DNA of 64,000 nt from Actinomycetes bacterium (GTDB lineage: Bacteria; Actinomycetota; Acidimicrobiia; Acidimicrobiales; Palsa-688). Below, piece by piece: positions 42,307-52,399 of the stretch. The stretch is from positions 40,937-104,936 of the forward strand of contig JAKBBA010000006.1 in the NCBI GenBank assembly GCA_021808665.1. The letters run 5' to 3'. The translations under genes and the position numbers were made by a program. Each line of letters starts with the position of its first letter. Within the stretch, counting starts at the first letter, position 1. The notes below the pieces were generated by a model that was given only the letters and a program-made list of their open reading frames with translations, was not told where the DNA came from and did not search any database.

Positions 42307-42870
42307 CTACGCTCCCGCTGCCGGCGGCCAGGATCGTCGAAGTTTGCCAGCGGACACCTCGAGCGGCTCGGGCAGGACCCTTGTGTCAGCAACCGACGTC
42401 ATGAAGTTCGTGTCACCGTCCCAGCGGGGCAGGACGTGCACGTGCAGGTGGCCGGGGACTCCCGCGCCGCCGGCGCGGCCCAGGTTCGCACCGAGGTTGA
42501 GACCGTCGGGCACGTAGGCCGCTCGCACCGCCGAAACGGCGCTGGACGTGCCCTCCCAGAGCGCTCCCGCCTCGGCTGGGTCTAGAAGCTCCGGGGATGC
42601 CACGTGGCGGGCGGGCATTACCATGAGATGCCCGCTGCAGTAGGGGTAGGCGTTCAGGATCGCCACCGCCAGGCCGCTACCGTGGCGCCACAGGACGTGC
42701 GTCGCTTCGTCGTTCTCGCCGGATGCGAGAATCGCGCAGAACACGCAGGCGGCCGCACTATCGCCGTCGTGGCGCGACACCCCCGAGGTGGCCCCGGCGC
42801 CACCTGCGGAGGTGACCGACTCGATGTAGGAGCTGCGCCAGCCCGCCCAGAGGCGATCCAGGCCGCTCAC
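42307..42870 (-). CDS. HIT family hydrolase/transferase
   Basis: This 187-aa protein has the histidine triad HLHVHVLPRW preceded by LGANLGRAGGAGVPG. The N-terminal part contains CVFCAIL (CxxC) and NAYPYCSGHLMVMPARHV, as in actinobacterial HIT proteins next to pgsA, which are sometimes called AP4A phosphorylase-like. It probably acts on a nucleotide phosphoester or anhydride; the substrate is unknown. It overlaps thrS by 4 nt and converges on EF-G2, ending 6 nt away. Confidence 0.9.
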   Translation of the reverse strand: MSGLDRLWAGWRSSYIESVTSAGGAGATSGVSRHDGDSAAACVFCAILASGENDEATHVLWRHGSGLAVAILNAYPYCSGHLMVMPARHVASPELLDPAEAGALWEGTSSAVSAVRAAYVPDGLNLGANLGRAGGAGVPGHLHVHVLPRWDGDTNFMTSVADTRVLPEPLEVSAGKLRRSWPPAAGA

Positions 42871-44651
42871 CCTTTGAGCGAGTGGCTGCGGTCCGCCTCG
42901 ACGACCCTCGACACGAAATCACCGACCGCCACCCCCCGCTCCGGCCGTGTGGAGCCCACCGAGTTGACGCCGACCGTCGAGTTGGAGACGTCCTCGTCGC
43001 CCACGACCGCCACGAAAGGTACCTTGTCCATCTTCGCCCGGCGGATTCGCCCGCCCAACTGCTCGTCGGCGGGCACGACGTCGACTCGCACCCCATGGGC
43101 TCTCAGCGCCGAGGCGACGCTGTCGGCGTAAAGCTGATGGTCGCTTCGGACCGGGAGAATCGAAACCTGAACGGGACAGAGCCACACCGGCAGTTGACCG
43201 GCGTAATGCTCAAGCAGGATAGCGAAGAAGCGCTCCACTGACCCGAACAGCGCCCGGTGGATCATGTAAGGCCTGTGGCGGGTGTTGTCGGAACCGACGA
43301 ACTCGATATCGAAGCGCTGCGGCATCTGAAGGTCCACCTGCAGAGTCGACACCTGCCAGCGCCTGCCTATCGCATCCTTGACGTGGACGTCGATCTTGGG
43401 TGCGTAGAAGGCTCCTTCGCCCTCGGCCACGATGAAGTCGATGCCCGCGGACTCGGCCGCCTCGCGAAGCGCGGCTGTCGCTGTGTCCCACTCGGCTGGG
43501 TCCCCGACGAACTTCTCCGGCCGGGTGGCTAGCTCAGCCTCGAAGTCTTCCAGGCCGAAAGCTCTGAGGATCGACAGCACGAACGACAGAAGATCCGCGA
43601 GTTCACCTGCGAGCTGGTCTGGGGTGCAGAAGATGTGCGAGTCGTCCTGGGCGAAGCCCCTGACGCGCAGGAGGCCGTTGAGCACGCCCGAACGCTCGAA
43701 GCGGTACACCGTGCCGAACTCGAAGAGCCGCAACGGCAGCTCCCGGTAGGAGCGCTGCCGGCTCTTGTATATCAAGATGTGCATCGGGCAGTTCATCGGT
43801 TTGGGGTAGTATGTTGCCCCTTCCATTTCCATGGGCGGGTACATTCCGTCCTTGTACCAGGCCAGATGCCCCGATATCTCGAACAGCGTCGACTTGGCGA
43901 GATGCGGCGTGTAGACGAACTCGTAGCCGGCCTTCGCGTGCTCCTCGCGGGAGAAGTCCTCCATCAGCTTGCGGATGAGACCGCCCTTGGGGTGGAACAC
44001 AGGCAGACCTCCGCCGATCTCCGGCGGGAAGTGGAACAGGTCCAGCTCGGATCCGAGGCGCCTGTGATCGCGCTTGTCGGCTTCCTCCAAGCGGTGCAGG
44101 TACGCGGCTAGAGCGTCCTCGGACTCCCAGGCGGTCCCGTAGATCCGCTGCAGCTGCGGCCGCCGTTCGTCTCCGCGCCAGTACGCGGCGGCGACCTTGG
44201 TCAGCTTGAAATGTCCGAGCTTGCCCGTCGAAGCGACGTGCGGACCTCTACACAAGTCGACGAACGTGTCGCTGTTACGGTATGCGCTCACCACTCCCTC
44301 GCCGACGCCTTCCGCCTCGGCTGCCTCCCCCACGCCTTCGATTATCTCGACCTTGTAGGGCTGGTCGGCAAAAAGTGCGAGCCCTTCGGCGATCGTGTGC
44401 TCCTCACGCACGAAAGGCTGGTCATCGGCGACGATCCCCCGCATCCGCTCCTCGATACGCCCGAGGTCGTCCTCGGAGAACCTAGCGCCTCCGGGAAGCT
44501 CGAAATCGTAGTAGAAGCCGTCCTCGATCGGCGGTCCGATCGCGTACCTCGCGCCGGGCCACAGGTCGGTAACAGCCTGGGCCAAAACGTGGGCGGTGGA
44601 GTGGCGAAGGACTTCGCGGGCCGCGTCGGTAGTTTCGTATCCTGCCATCAC
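42867..44651 (-). CDS. thrS: threonyl-tRNA synthetase lacking the TGS domain
   Basis: ThrRS (594 aa) charges tRNA-Thr. The N-terminal residues go directly into the editing domain (LRHSTAHVLAQAV with the HxxxH pair, and FVDLCRGPHVASTG). Class II motifs follow (motif 2 RFERSGVLNGLLRVRGFAQDD), then MIHRALFGSVERFFAILLEHYAG and a C-terminal anticodon domain. The usual N-terminal TGS domain of about 60 residues is absent, and upstream sequence belongs to mshC. The start is GTG 44651 (GTGA overlap with mshC) or ATG 44648. Confidence 0.95.
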   Translation of the reverse strand: MMAGYETTDAAREVLRHSTAHVLAQAVTDLWPGARYAIGPPIEDGFYYDFELPGGARFSEDDLGRIEERMRGIVADDQPFVREEHTIAEGLALFADQPYKVEIIEGVGEAAEAEGVGEGVVSAYRNSDTFVDLCRGPHVASTGKLGHFKLTKVAAAYWRGDERRPQLQRIYGTAWESEDALAAYLHRLEEADKRDHRRLGSELDLFHFPPEIGGGLPVFHPKGGLIRKLMEDFSREEHAKAGYEFVYTPHLAKSTLFEISGHLAWYKDGMYPPMEMEGATYYPKPMNCPMHILIYKSRQRSYRELPLRLFEFGTVYRFERSGVLNGLLRVRGFAQDDSHIFCTPDQLAGELADLLSFVLSILRAFGLEDFEAELATRPEKFVGDPAEWDTATAALREAAESAGIDFIVAEGEGAFYAPKIDVHVKDAIGRRWQVSTLQVDLQMPQRFDIEFVGSDNTRHRPYMIHRALFGSVERFFAILLEHYAGQLPVWLCPVQVSILPVRSDHQLYADSVASALRAHGVRVDVVPADEQLGGRIRRAKMDKVPFVAVVGDEDVSNSTVGVNSVGSTRPERGVAVGDFVSRVVEADRSHSLKG

Positions 44652-45766
44652 GCCACGATATCCACGCCGAGCAACCCGGCTGCGCGTGCCACTCCGCTGC
44701 CAGCGGCCGCGGCCCTGTCGATGGCCGCTATCGCTGCGGGGGTGTCGAGGTCGTCGTCGAGCGCCTCACGCACCTGGGTCAATGCGCCGTCTCCTTCCCC
44801 GTGGCTTCGCCACACTGCCAGCCTGGCGGTCGCTTCTTCGAGCAGGTGATGCGACCAGCTCCACTCGTCACGGTAATGATGACCGAGGACCGCCAGGCGT
44901 ATCGCCGCAGGGTCCCACTCGGCGAGAAGGTCGTGCACGAAGACGAGGTTTCCGAGGGATTTGGACATCTTGACCCCGTCCAGGCAGACCATCCCTGTGT
45001 GCATCCAGTACCGCACGAACGTCTCACCGGTCACGGCCTCGGACTGGGCGGCCTCGCACTCGTGGTGCGGGAAGATCAGGTCCGAGCCGCCGCCGTGGAT
45101 ATCGACGGTCTCGCCGAGCTCGCGTATCGACAGGGTGGAGCATTCTATGTGCCATCCGGGCCTACCGGGACCCCACAGGGAATCCCACGCCGGTTCGTCG
45201 GGAGCAGAAGGTTGCCACAAAACGAAGTCCAGCGGGTCGCGCTTGGCAGGGTCCTCGGGACGGCCGCCCCGCTCGGCTGCGAGGTCCAGCATCTTCGCGC
45301 GATCGTAGCCGCTCACCTGGCCGAAACGCTCGAAGCTGGACACGTCGAAGTACACCGCGCCGCCAGCCTGGTAGGCGTGACCGGATTCGAGGACCATACC
45401 TATGAAGCCGAGGATGTCGGGAATGGCCGACGTCGCCCGTGGCTCCGAGTAGGCGGGGAGCAGACCGAGGGCTGCCATGTCGAAGTCGAAGCGGCGGACC
45501 TCTTCGGCGGCGAGGTCGAGGTAGTGCACGCCGAGCTCTCGGGCTTTGCGCAGGATGTCGTCGTCCACGTCGGTCACGTTACGCACGCAGCGTGTCTCGT
45601 GGCCGAGGTCGCGAAGGCGCCGCTGCAGCACGTCATAAGCCAGGTAGGTCGCTGCGTGACCGAGATGAGCGGCGTCGTAGGGAGTGATCCCACACGTGTA
45701 CATCTTCACGACGGGCCCGAGGTCCAAGGCTACGACCTTCTGCTGTGAAGTCTCGAAAATCCTCAT
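44648..45766 (-). CDS. mshC: mycothiol ligase MshC (Cys:GlcN-Ins ligase)
   Basis: MshC joins cysteine to GlcN-inositol with ATP in mycothiol synthesis. The 372-aa product starts at ATG 45766. It has KMYTCGITPYDAAHLGHAATY, the MshC version of the cysteinyl-tRNA synthetase motif (CysRS has CGPTVYD). HLGH is at 34-37, zinc ligands are probably C25, C209 and H234, and KMSKS is at 266-270. It is shorter than CysRS (about 460 aa) and lacks the DALR anticodon domain. A divergent CysRS cannot be fully excluded. It is followed by thrS with an overlap. Confidence 0.88.
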   Translation of the reverse strand: MRIFETSQQKVVALDLGPVVKMYTCGITPYDAAHLGHAATYLAYDVLQRRLRDLGHETRCVRNVTDVDDDILRKARELGVHYLDLAAEEVRRFDFDMAALGLLPAYSEPRATSAIPDILGFIGMVLESGHAYQAGGAVYFDVSSFERFGQVSGYDRAKMLDLAAERGGRPEDPAKRDPLDFVLWQPSAPDEPAWDSLWGPGRPGWHIECSTLSIRELGETVDIHGGGSDLIFPHHECEAAQSEAVTGETFVRYWMHTGMVCLDGVKMSKSLGNLVFVHDLLAEWDPAAIRLAVLGHHYRDEWSWSHHLLEEATARLAVWRSHGEGDGALTQVREALDDDLDTPAAIAAIDRAAAAGSGVARAAGLLGVDIVA

Positions 45767-45783
45767 GTGTGACTGGTGCTTCC

Positions 45784-46467
45784 TCAGGCTTGTATGCCGG
45801 TCAGGTGTATCGAGGCGTGCGTCTTGTAACGCCGGTTTATCTCCAGCAGCGTCGGGGTGAGCGCCTCTATAGCCATGGCCCCTGAGATCCCGCCGGCGTC
45901 GATGCCCCGCAGACCGGGGAGCCCGTCGACGAGCCCGACCACTTGCGCGACTGCTTCCCGGTCGTCCCCACATACCAACACGTCCGCGTCCAGCTGGTGG
46001 TCGAGGTCGCCCCACGGTCCGGCTGGTAAATGGTGGAATGCCCCCACTACGCGGGACTTGGGCAGCGCCCGTGCGAGCGCGGCGGTCATGGAACCGCTGG
46101 GAGGTATGAGCGGGACCATCTCCTTGCCCAGGCGGGTGATCGCGTTCAGCATCGAAACGACCACCTTGCCCGCTAGAACGCCGGCCAGGGGAGCGACCGT
46201 TCCGAGAGCCCCGTCCCAAGGGGTCGCGACGACCACGAGGTCGGCCTCCGCTGCCGTCTCGTTGGTACCGGCAGCGAGGCGTAGATCCCTGGAGCGCCAT
46301 TTCTCGTTGAGCTCGGCAACGATCTCCTCGGCGCGCGACAAGGTTCGTGACCCTATTACCGCTTCGACGCCGACCGCTGCGAACTGTACCGCCACAGCCT
46401 GCCCGGCCGGCCCTGTTCCACCTATAACTCCGATTCTCACCCTCGCAGACTTGCACGCGGAGGGCAC
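45784..46467 (-). CDS. npdG: F420-dependent NADP oxidoreductase NpdG
   Basis: NpdG moves hydride between reduced F420 and NADP. The 227-aa protein has the Rossmann loop VRIGVIGGTGPAGQAVAVQFA, the NADP segment GSRTLSR, LVVVATPWDGALG and the end region GISGAMAIEALTPTLLEIN, all typical of the family. GTG 46467 is the longest start; GTG 46440, just before RIGVIGG, is equally plausible. It lies 17 nt upstream of mshC. Its presence implies that the organism makes coenzyme F420. Confidence 0.9.
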   Translation of the reverse strand: MPSACKSARVRIGVIGGTGPAGQAVAVQFAAVGVEAVIGSRTLSRAEEIVAELNEKWRSRDLRLAAGTNETAAEADLVVVATPWDGALGTVAPLAGVLAGKVVVSMLNAITRLGKEMVPLIPPSGSMTAALARALPKSRVVGAFHHLPAGPWGDLDHQLDADVLVCGDDREAVAQVVGLVDGLPGLRGIDAGGISGAMAIEALTPTLLEINRRYKTHASIHLTGIQA

Positions 46468-46528
46468 TCAGGTCGAGCCGGACCCCGACACGCCGCTGCC
46501 AGAGCCGTTAGGGAGCTAACTTCAAGGG

Positions 46529-47014
46529 GTGTGGCCTTCACCCGCTTCGCGCGGGAATCCTGCGGACTCAGAGCGCATCGGAGCGACTTTTTTGAGCGGA
46601 CTGAGCCTCTCAGGTGCCGAGGTCCTCGTCGACTTGGGGTCTCCTAATCCCATGGCAGTGCTTTTCCTCACCTCCTCATGCCACGGGTGCATGCCCGTCT
46701 GGTCTGCCCTTCGTAGTATCTCCGGCCCCCGCAACAGATGCGGCCTTCGCAGCAGATTCGGCCTCCGCAACAGATCCGGGCCGTCTCAGAGACGCCGCTT
46801 GGTCGCCATCGTCCCCGACCCGGCCACCGAGAACGCTGGCGTGCTGCGATCCCTGACGCCGGACTGGCTGGACGTGGTCATGTCGAGTAGCGCCTGGCTG
46901 GAGATGTGCCCTGGTCCAGCCCCGTGGCTTATCGCCGCTGACGGTCTCAGGATCACCTACAGCGGGCCGGCCCCTAGCTCGCCGCGGAAGCTACGACGAC
47001 TGCTGCGCTCCTAA
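46529..47014 (+). CDS. thioredoxin-like protein with an internal tandem repeat
   Basis: The 161-aa product starts at GTG 46529. It has [19 protein letters not shown] (C51-x2-C54), a beta strand [10 protein letters not shown], and later [20 protein letters not shown], where the conserved thioredoxin cis-proline would fall. This pattern resembles TlpA/MauD-type thiol-redox folds, though without a signal peptide. Between strand and helix lie three six-residue repeats (66-83). The 3' end overlaps the chelatase gene on the other strand by 41 nt. The start and redox role are tentative. Confidence 0.6.
   Translation: MWPSPASRGNPADSERIGATFLSGLSLSGAEVLVDLGSPNPMAVLFLTSSCHGCMPVWSALRSISGPRNRCGLRSRFGLRNRSGPSQRRRLVAIVPDPATENAGVLRSLTPDWLDVVMSSSAWLEMCPGPAPWLIAADGLRITYSGPAPSSPRKLRRLLRS
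46724..46777 (+). repeat. three 18-bp tandem repeats in the thioredoxin-like gene
   Basis: Units at 46724-46741, 46742-46759 and 46760-46777 share the pattern GGCCYYCGCARCAGATNC. They keep the frame and encode [12 protein letters not shown] and GLRNRS. They add a basic loop to the protein. Confidence 0.9.
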
Positions 47015-48935
47015 CCAGACCGGCGAGCGTATCGGAGCTGAGCGCTTCGAGGGCCACGTAGCTTGCTCCCATGCGCTCGGCGAGGACCGACGCCAAACCG
47101 AGACGTGCGGAGCCGATCCGGGCGTCTACGGCTTCTACGTCCACGACCAAGGACGGGACTTTCGACGCCGCAACCCTCGCAGCAGCTTCAGTCGCGTCGC
47201 TCCACGGGTCGGCACCTCCAGGCGCCGAGGTAGCCCGGCCGTCGGTCACGAACACCAGGAGAGGGCTGTAGTCTCCACCGGACCCGCGTGACGTCGCCGT
47301 CGACAGCGCTGCACGAATGCCTTCCCCGAGCGGCGTTCGCCCGCCCGTACCGACTACCGAGAGACGGGCCTTCGCGACCTCGACGCTTCCCGTGGGAGCC
47401 AGCAGAACCTCCGCGCCCTGCCCGCGAAAGCTGACCATGGCGACCCTGTCCCTGCGCTGGTAGGCGTCACGTAGGAGCGACAGCACAGCTGACCTAGCCG
47501 CTTCTACCCGCCGGGGCGCTCCCATCGACCCCGAAGCGTCGACCGCCACCACGATCAGGTTCGCCCGGCGATGTTCTCTTACCGCCTCGCGAACGTCTGA
47601 CGCCTCGACCAACCGGCCCGTGCCGGATATCCCCCCACGCACTCCCTCTGCACCTTCGGGCGCTCCAGCCTTCCTCGACGCTGCAGCGCGGACCGTGGCA
47701 ACGACCGCAACCGACTGCACGGGCCCCTCAGGACGTCGATCGCCGACCAGCTGTCCCCGGGCTGCCGTGGACGGACCGCGCCGCCCGGCGGCAGAACGGG
47801 ACGCCCCCTCGAGGCGCCGCCCGGCTGCTTGCCCGAGCGCCCGAGCGAGGTCGGAACTAATAGGACCCTCGCGGCCTCCCGGCTGTTTGATCCTAGGTCC
47901 GACACCGTCACCTTCTCCCCCGCCGTCGGGCTCCGCCTCGCCGGAAGCCGGGTCCGCCTCACCGGAGGGAGGCTGGCGCTGCGCCGACCCTCCACCTGGC
48001 GGATCCGGTTCGTCTACGCCGTCGTCGTCGAGGTGCTCTTCCAACGCCTTTTCGATCTCCTCCCGTTGGTAGGAGGGATCGGCAAGAGGGTCGTGGTGTG
48101 CCCGATGGGCAAGGGCGAGCGGCGCAACCCGCTTGACGTCTCCAGCTGACACCGTGCTACGTCCCTCCCAGCCTGCGAGGGCTGCTGCCGCCCGGCAGAT
48201 CGCCAAGTCAGCCCGCAAGCCCTGAGCCCCGACCGCCTCGCACAGCGCTGCGACCCGGTCGACCAAGTCGCCGTCCAAGCGAGCTGGTCGAGCGACGGCC
48301 AAGCGGGCCACCAAGTCCTCCTGAGCAGCGCTGTGGGAGCTCAAAAGCACTTCGGGGTCCGAGTCGAGCGCTAGGCGGCGCGACAACGCCATAGCCCGCA
48401 TGCCCGGCCCGGCAGGAGTCCTCACGTCCACCGCCAGACCGAAACGGTCGAGCAGTTGCGGGCGCAGCTCCCCCTCTTCGGGGTTCATCGATCCGACCAG
48501 GACGAACTTGGAGGCATGCACATGAGAGACCCCGTCGCGCTCGACCCGGTTCACTCCGCTGGCCGCCACGTCGAGGAGCACGTCCACTAGGTGGTCCGGG
48601 AGGAGGTTGATCTCGTCCACGTACAAGACACCGCCGTGAGCGGAGGCAAGCAGGCCCGCCGAGAAGCGGACGTCGCCACCGGTGAGGGCCGAGGCTATGT
48701 CGAGCGTGCCGACAAGGCGATCCTCGGTGGCACCCACCGGAAGCTCCACGAACGGGGCCCCACCGGGGAGCAAGTCGGCCAGACCTCGGGCCAGTGTCGT
48801 CTTCGCCGACCCCTTGTCGCCGCGCAACAACACTCCACCGATACCGGCATCGACAGCGCAGAGAAGCAAAGCCAGCTTGGCGTCGTCTTGGCCGACGACC
48901 GCACTGAAGGGCAAGCGGGACATAGGAGGGGTCAC
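46974..48935 (-). CDS. fused ChlI/ChlD-type cobaltochelatase subunit
   Basis: This 653-aa AAA+ and VWA protein powers metal insertion with CobN. The AAA part (about 1-330) has Walker [17 protein letters not shown], Walker [13 protein letters not shown] and sensor [20 protein letters not shown] proline/acidic/Gly-rich linker (about 310-430) leads to a VWA domain with the MIDAS motif [11 protein letters not shown]. The family is usually named putative cobaltochelatase or magnesium chelatase BchI/BchD-like. It overlaps cobN by 4 nt, which ties it to cobalamin rather than chlorophyll. Confidence 0.9.
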   Translation of the reverse strand: MTPPMSRLPFSAVVGQDDAKLALLLCAVDAGIGGVLLRGDKGSAKTTLARGLADLLPGGAPFVELPVGATEDRLVGTLDIASALTGGDVRFSAGLLASAHGGVLYVDEINLLPDHLVDVLLDVAASGVNRVERDGVSHVHASKFVLVGSMNPEEGELRPQLLDRFGLAVDVRTPAGPGMRAMALSRRLALDSDPEVLLSSHSAAQEDLVARLAVARPARLDGDLVDRVAALCEAVGAQGLRADLAICRAAAALAGWEGRSTVSAGDVKRVAPLALAHRAHHDPLADPSYQREEIEKALEEHLDDDGVDEPDPPGGGSAQRQPPSGEADPASGEAEPDGGGEGDGVGPRIKQPGGREGPISSDLARALGQAAGRRLEGASRSAAGRRGPSTAARGQLVGDRRPEGPVQSVAVVATVRAAASRKAGAPEGAEGVRGGISGTGRLVEASDVREAVREHRRANLIVVAVDASGSMGAPRRVEAARSAVLSLLRDAYQRRDRVAMVSFRGQGAEVLLAPTGSVEVAKARLSVVGTGGRTPLGEGIRAALSTATSRGSGGDYSPLLVFVTDGRATSAPGGADPWSDATEAAARVAASKVPSLVVDVEAVDARIGSARLGLASVLAERMGASYVALEALSSDTLAGLVRSAAVVVASAAS

Positions 48936-51900
48936 CTTCCCTCCTCCCAGCCTTCACCTTCGAGAACCGCCGAGCGCAGCACGGCGAGCGACTCGTCAGA
49001 GGCTCTCCACAGCCCACGCTCGACGGCTTCGAGCAGCCGCTCCGCCATCGACCGCAAAGCCCACGGATTGGACTGTTCCAAGAACTTACGCACAGCCGGG
49101 TCGGCAATATAGGAATCGGTGACCTTCTCGTACATCCAGTCCTTCACTACTCCCGCAGTGGCGTCGTAGCCGTAGAGATAGTCGACGGTGGCGGCCATCT
49201 CGAAGGCCCCCTTGTAGCCGTGGCGGGTCATAGCCTCGATCCACTTGGGGTTCAACACCCGGGTTCTGACCACCCGCGCTGCCTCTTCCTCCAGGCTGCG
49301 GTTCCGGGGAGCGGCCGGGTTGGCCGTATCCCCGAACACTGCCTTGGGAGCCCGCCCCGACAGGGCGCGCACAGCTGCGATCATCCCCCCGTGATCTTGT
49401 AGGTAGTCGTCGGAGTCGAAAATGTCGTGCTCCCGGTTGTCCTGGTTCTTAACCGCCACGTCGATCGTCGAGAAAACCCGCCTCATGGCAGCCTCGGCCG
49501 GCACTCCCATACCAGCCCGCCCGTACGAGAAACCGCTCCAAGCCGTGTAGACGTCGGCGAGGTCGGCGTCGTTGCGCCAGTCCCGGCTGTCGAGAAGGGC
49601 GAGTATCCCCGACCCGTAAGCCCCCGGCTTGGCACCGAAGATACGCGGGTCTCCGTCAGCGAAGCCAGCCAGCTCGACCGCCTCGTCTACGAGGGCGATG
49701 AGGTGCGGGAAAGCGTCCCTGAAGAACCCTGATATGCGGACGACCACGTCCACCCGTGGCCGGCCGAGCTCCTCATCGGGGATCAGCTCCACTCCGATCA
49801 CTCTCCCCGACTCGGCCGCCCAACGCGGGCGCACGCCGAGAAGCGCGAGCGCCTCGGCTATGTCATCCCCGCCGGTGCGCATTGCCGCGGTGCCCCAAAC
49901 GACGATACCGACTCGCTCCGGGCACCTCCCCTCCTCCTCCAAGTGCCGTCTGATCACGTCATCGGCAAGCTTGACTCCGACGTCCCACGCCAATCTACTC
50001 GGAAGCGCTTTGGGATCAACGGAGTAGAAGTTGCGGCCCGTGGGCAAGACGTGCGCCATGCCGCGCGTCGGCGCCCCGCTCGGACCTGGCGGCACCCAAC
50101 GCCCTTCGAGTGCCGCCAGGACGTTAGAGATCTCGTCGGGAGTGCAATCCAAGGCCGGCCCGAGGGTCGAAGCAACCCAGTCGAGAACCGCCCGCTCCTC
50201 GTCGCTTCCAGGAACGGCATCGCCGGCCAGCAAGGCGACGCACTCCTCGTGCACCTCGTCGGCGGCCTGCCTCGCGGAGGAATCCACCTTTCCTCCCTCG
50301 AAGAGGCGGCGCTGGACCAACTCACGCAGAGAAGGGACTCCCGGCTGAGCCAGACGGGTCAAAGCAACCAGCAGGTCGGAGCGGACCTGACCGTGGGGCA
50401 CAGCGCCGAGGACGTGCAGGCCGCCTCGGATCTGGGCGTCCTTCAGCTCGCACAGGTAGCCGTCGACGTGGTTGATCAACTCGTCGAACGCATCGGCTTG
50501 CGGAGGGGCGTCCACGCCGAGGTCCTCGTGCAAGGAGGACCGCACCAAAAGGTCCCAAACCTTCGCTCTGATCGCAGGCAGCTTGGACGGGTCGAGAGCT
50601 GCTACCTGGGCGTGCTCGTCCAGCAGCGTCTCCAACCTTGCGATGTCGTCGTAAGTCTCGGCGCGCGTCATCGGCGGCAGCAGGTGGTCGACGATCGTGG
50701 CGTGAGCGCGCCGTTTGGCCTGAGTCCCCTCTCCGGGGTCGTTGACGATGAACGGGTACACGACCGGGACGTCGCCCAGTGCCACGTCGGGCCAGCACGA
50801 GGCGGACAGGCCGACCCCTTTACCGGGGAGCCATTCCAGGGTGCCGTGCTTGCCCACGTGGACGATAGCGTCGGCTCCCCACACCATGTCCAACCATCGA
50901 TAGAAGCCAAGGTAGTGATGCGTCGGAGCGAGATCGGGAGAGTGGTATATCGCCACCGGGTTCTCCCCGAAACCCCTCGGGGGCTGAACAGCGACGAACA
51001 CGTTACCGAGGTCCAAGCCGGCGAAAACCAGATCCCCCGAAGACGGGTCGACGTACACGCCGCCCGGAGCTGGGCCCCACGCGGTTTCCAGCGAGCCTCT
51101 AAGCGCTTCGGAAAGCCCGGCGAACCACTGTGCGTACAACTGCGGGTCCATGCGCCCGGGAGCGCCGGCCAATTGCTCGGCGGTGAGGGCCTCCGACTCG
51201 TAAGACATGGTGTCGATCAGTTCTGCCATGAGCTCGTCGCCGCTGCCGGGCACTCGACTGATCGAGTAACCCGCTCGTCGCATCGCTTCTAGTAGCTCTA
51301 CGACCGAGGCTGGAGTGTCGAGGCCGACGGCGTTGCCGATCCTCGCCCTCTTGGTCGGATAAGCAGACAATACGACCGCCACCTTTTTGATCGCGTTGGG
51401 TGTCCGGCGGAGGCGTCCCAGCCTGACAGCACTTCCCGCCACTCGGCTGACCCTGTCTGGCACGCTGCGGTAAGCGCTCACCGAAGTACCCAGCGCAGTC
51501 TCGTCATCGACCTCCTCGTTGAAAGAGAAGGGAACTGAGATGATCCTCCCGTCGAACTCGGGTATCGCCACCCGCATCGCGACGTCCATGGGCGCCAAGC
51601 CCCCCGCTGACTCCTCCCACGTGTAGCGCGAAGCAGTCGACGTGATCGCTTGCAGCACCGGCACGCCGATCGATCCGATGGCCGATGCGTCCCAGCACAG
51701 GCCGTCGTCGCCAGCAGCGCCCGAAACGAGGACCGTCGTGACGATCACGTCCGGCCTCAGTTCGCCGAGAAGGCGGAGGGCTTCCACCTCCCCTTGCGCG
51801 TCGGGACGCAGGGAGTACGTCCACACGGCCACAGCCTCGCCGCCGCGAGCTTCGATCGCCTCGCACAGGTCGTCCACGAACGTGGTGTTACCGGCGATCA

Positions 51901-52399
51901 GATGTGCACGGTAGAACAGCACTGCGACGGTTGGGCCGCCCCGTTCGGGGCTTCGGTGGTAGACGCCGGTCACTGGCACCTCGACTGGTGGGTCGAATCC
52001 GAATCCGGTCATGGTCAGGGTGTCGGATACGAACCTGAGCATCTGCTCAAGGTTGGCCAGTCCGCCGTGCAGCAGGTATTCGAATGCCTGAGCGACGGTT
52101 GCGCTGGGAACATTGGACATTGCGGTCAGCTCTGCGTCGGGGGCGGACTCGCCTCCAAAGGCGAGCAGGGACACGCCCCGCTTGTCGGCTTCCGCGCGCA
52201 ACCGGGCGAGCTGGGACCGCCATGCGTCTGCACCGCCGAGCAGCCGGACAGCGACCACAGTGACGCCTTCGAGTGACGGAGCCTCCCCCAGCGTCGTGAC
52301 GTCGGCCGCCCGCACCTCCGGGAAGCCGTCGGGGAGTCCTTCCACGATGGAGCGCAAAGCGAGGATCTCGCTCGGCGCGTTCGTCAGGTACAAGATCAT
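48932..52399 (-). CDS. cobN: cobaltochelatase subunit CobN
   Basis: CobN is the large catalytic subunit that inserts cobalt into the corrin ring in the aerobic pathway. The 1155-aa product has the conserved [38 protein letters not shown] and a C-terminal segment with [20 protein letters not shown]. Its length is near the lower end for the family. It overlaps cobQ at its start and the AAA/VWA subunit at its end, so the chelatase parts are coupled. No separate CobS or CobT chelatase subunits are seen. Confidence 0.95.
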   Translation of the reverse strand: MILYLTNAPSEILALRSIVEGLPDGFPEVRAADVTTLGEAPSLEGVTVVAVRLLGGADAWRSQLARLRAEADKRGVSLLAFGGESAPDAELTAMSNVPSATVAQAFEYLLHGGLANLEQMLRFVSDTLTMTGFGFDPPVEVPVTGVYHRSPERGGPTVAVLFYRAHLIAGNTTFVDDLCEAIEARGGEAVAVWTYSLRPDAQGEVEALRLLGELRPDVIVTTVLVSGAAGDDGLCWDASAIGSIGVPVLQAITSTASRYTWEESAGGLAPMDVAMRVAIPEFDGRIISVPFSFNEEVDDETALGTSVSAYRSVPDRVSRVAGSAVRLGRLRRTPNAIKKVAVVLSAYPTKRARIGNAVGLDTPASVVELLEAMRRAGYSISRVPGSGDELMAELIDTMSYESEALTAEQLAGAPGRMDPQLYAQWFAGLSEALRGSLETAWGPAPGGVYVDPSSGDLVFAGLDLGNVFVAVQPPRGFGENPVAIYHSPDLAPTHHYLGFYRWLDMVWGADAIVHVGKHGTLEWLPGKGVGLSASCWPDVALGDVPVVYPFIVNDPGEGTQAKRRAHATIVDHLLPPMTRAETYDDIARLETLLDEHAQVAALDPSKLPAIRAKVWDLLVRSSLHEDLGVDAPPQADAFDELINHVDGYLCELKDAQIRGGLHVLGAVPHGQVRSDLLVALTRLAQPGVPSLRELVQRRLFEGGKVDSSARQAADEVHEECVALLAGDAVPGSDEERAVLDWVASTLGPALDCTPDEISNVLAALEGRWVPPGPSGAPTRGMAHVLPTGRNFYSVDPKALPSRLAWDVGVKLADDVIRRHLEEEGRCPERVGIVVWGTAAMRTGGDDIAEALALLGVRPRWAAESGRVIGVELIPDEELGRPRVDVVVRISGFFRDAFPHLIALVDEAVELAGFADGDPRIFGAKPGAYGSGILALLDSRDWRNDADLADVYTAWSGFSYGRAGMGVPAEAAMRRVFSTIDVAVKNQDNREHDIFDSDDYLQDHGGMIAAVRALSGRAPKAVFGDTANPAAPRNRSLEEEAARVVRTRVLNPKWIEAMTRHGYKGAFEMAATVDYLYGYDATAGVVKDWMYEKVTDSYIADPAVRKFLEQSNPWALRSMAERLLEAVERGLWRASDESLAVLRSAVLEGEGWEEGR

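Noticed and set aside
44648..45766. Cysteinyl-tRNA synthetase for the gene before thrS
   Set aside because: The CGITPYD signature, the 372-aa length and the absence of the DALR domain fit MshC better; kept as an alternative in the entry.
45767..46456. Frame upstream of mshC that would extend it to 602 residues
   Set aside because: It lies inside npdG and is Arg/Gly-rich with no similarity to ligases; MshC starts cleanly at ATG 45766.
46974..48935. Magnesium chelatase for bacteriochlorophyll
   Set aside because: Coupling to cobN and the cobalamin riboswitch operon points to cobalt; no bch genes are present.
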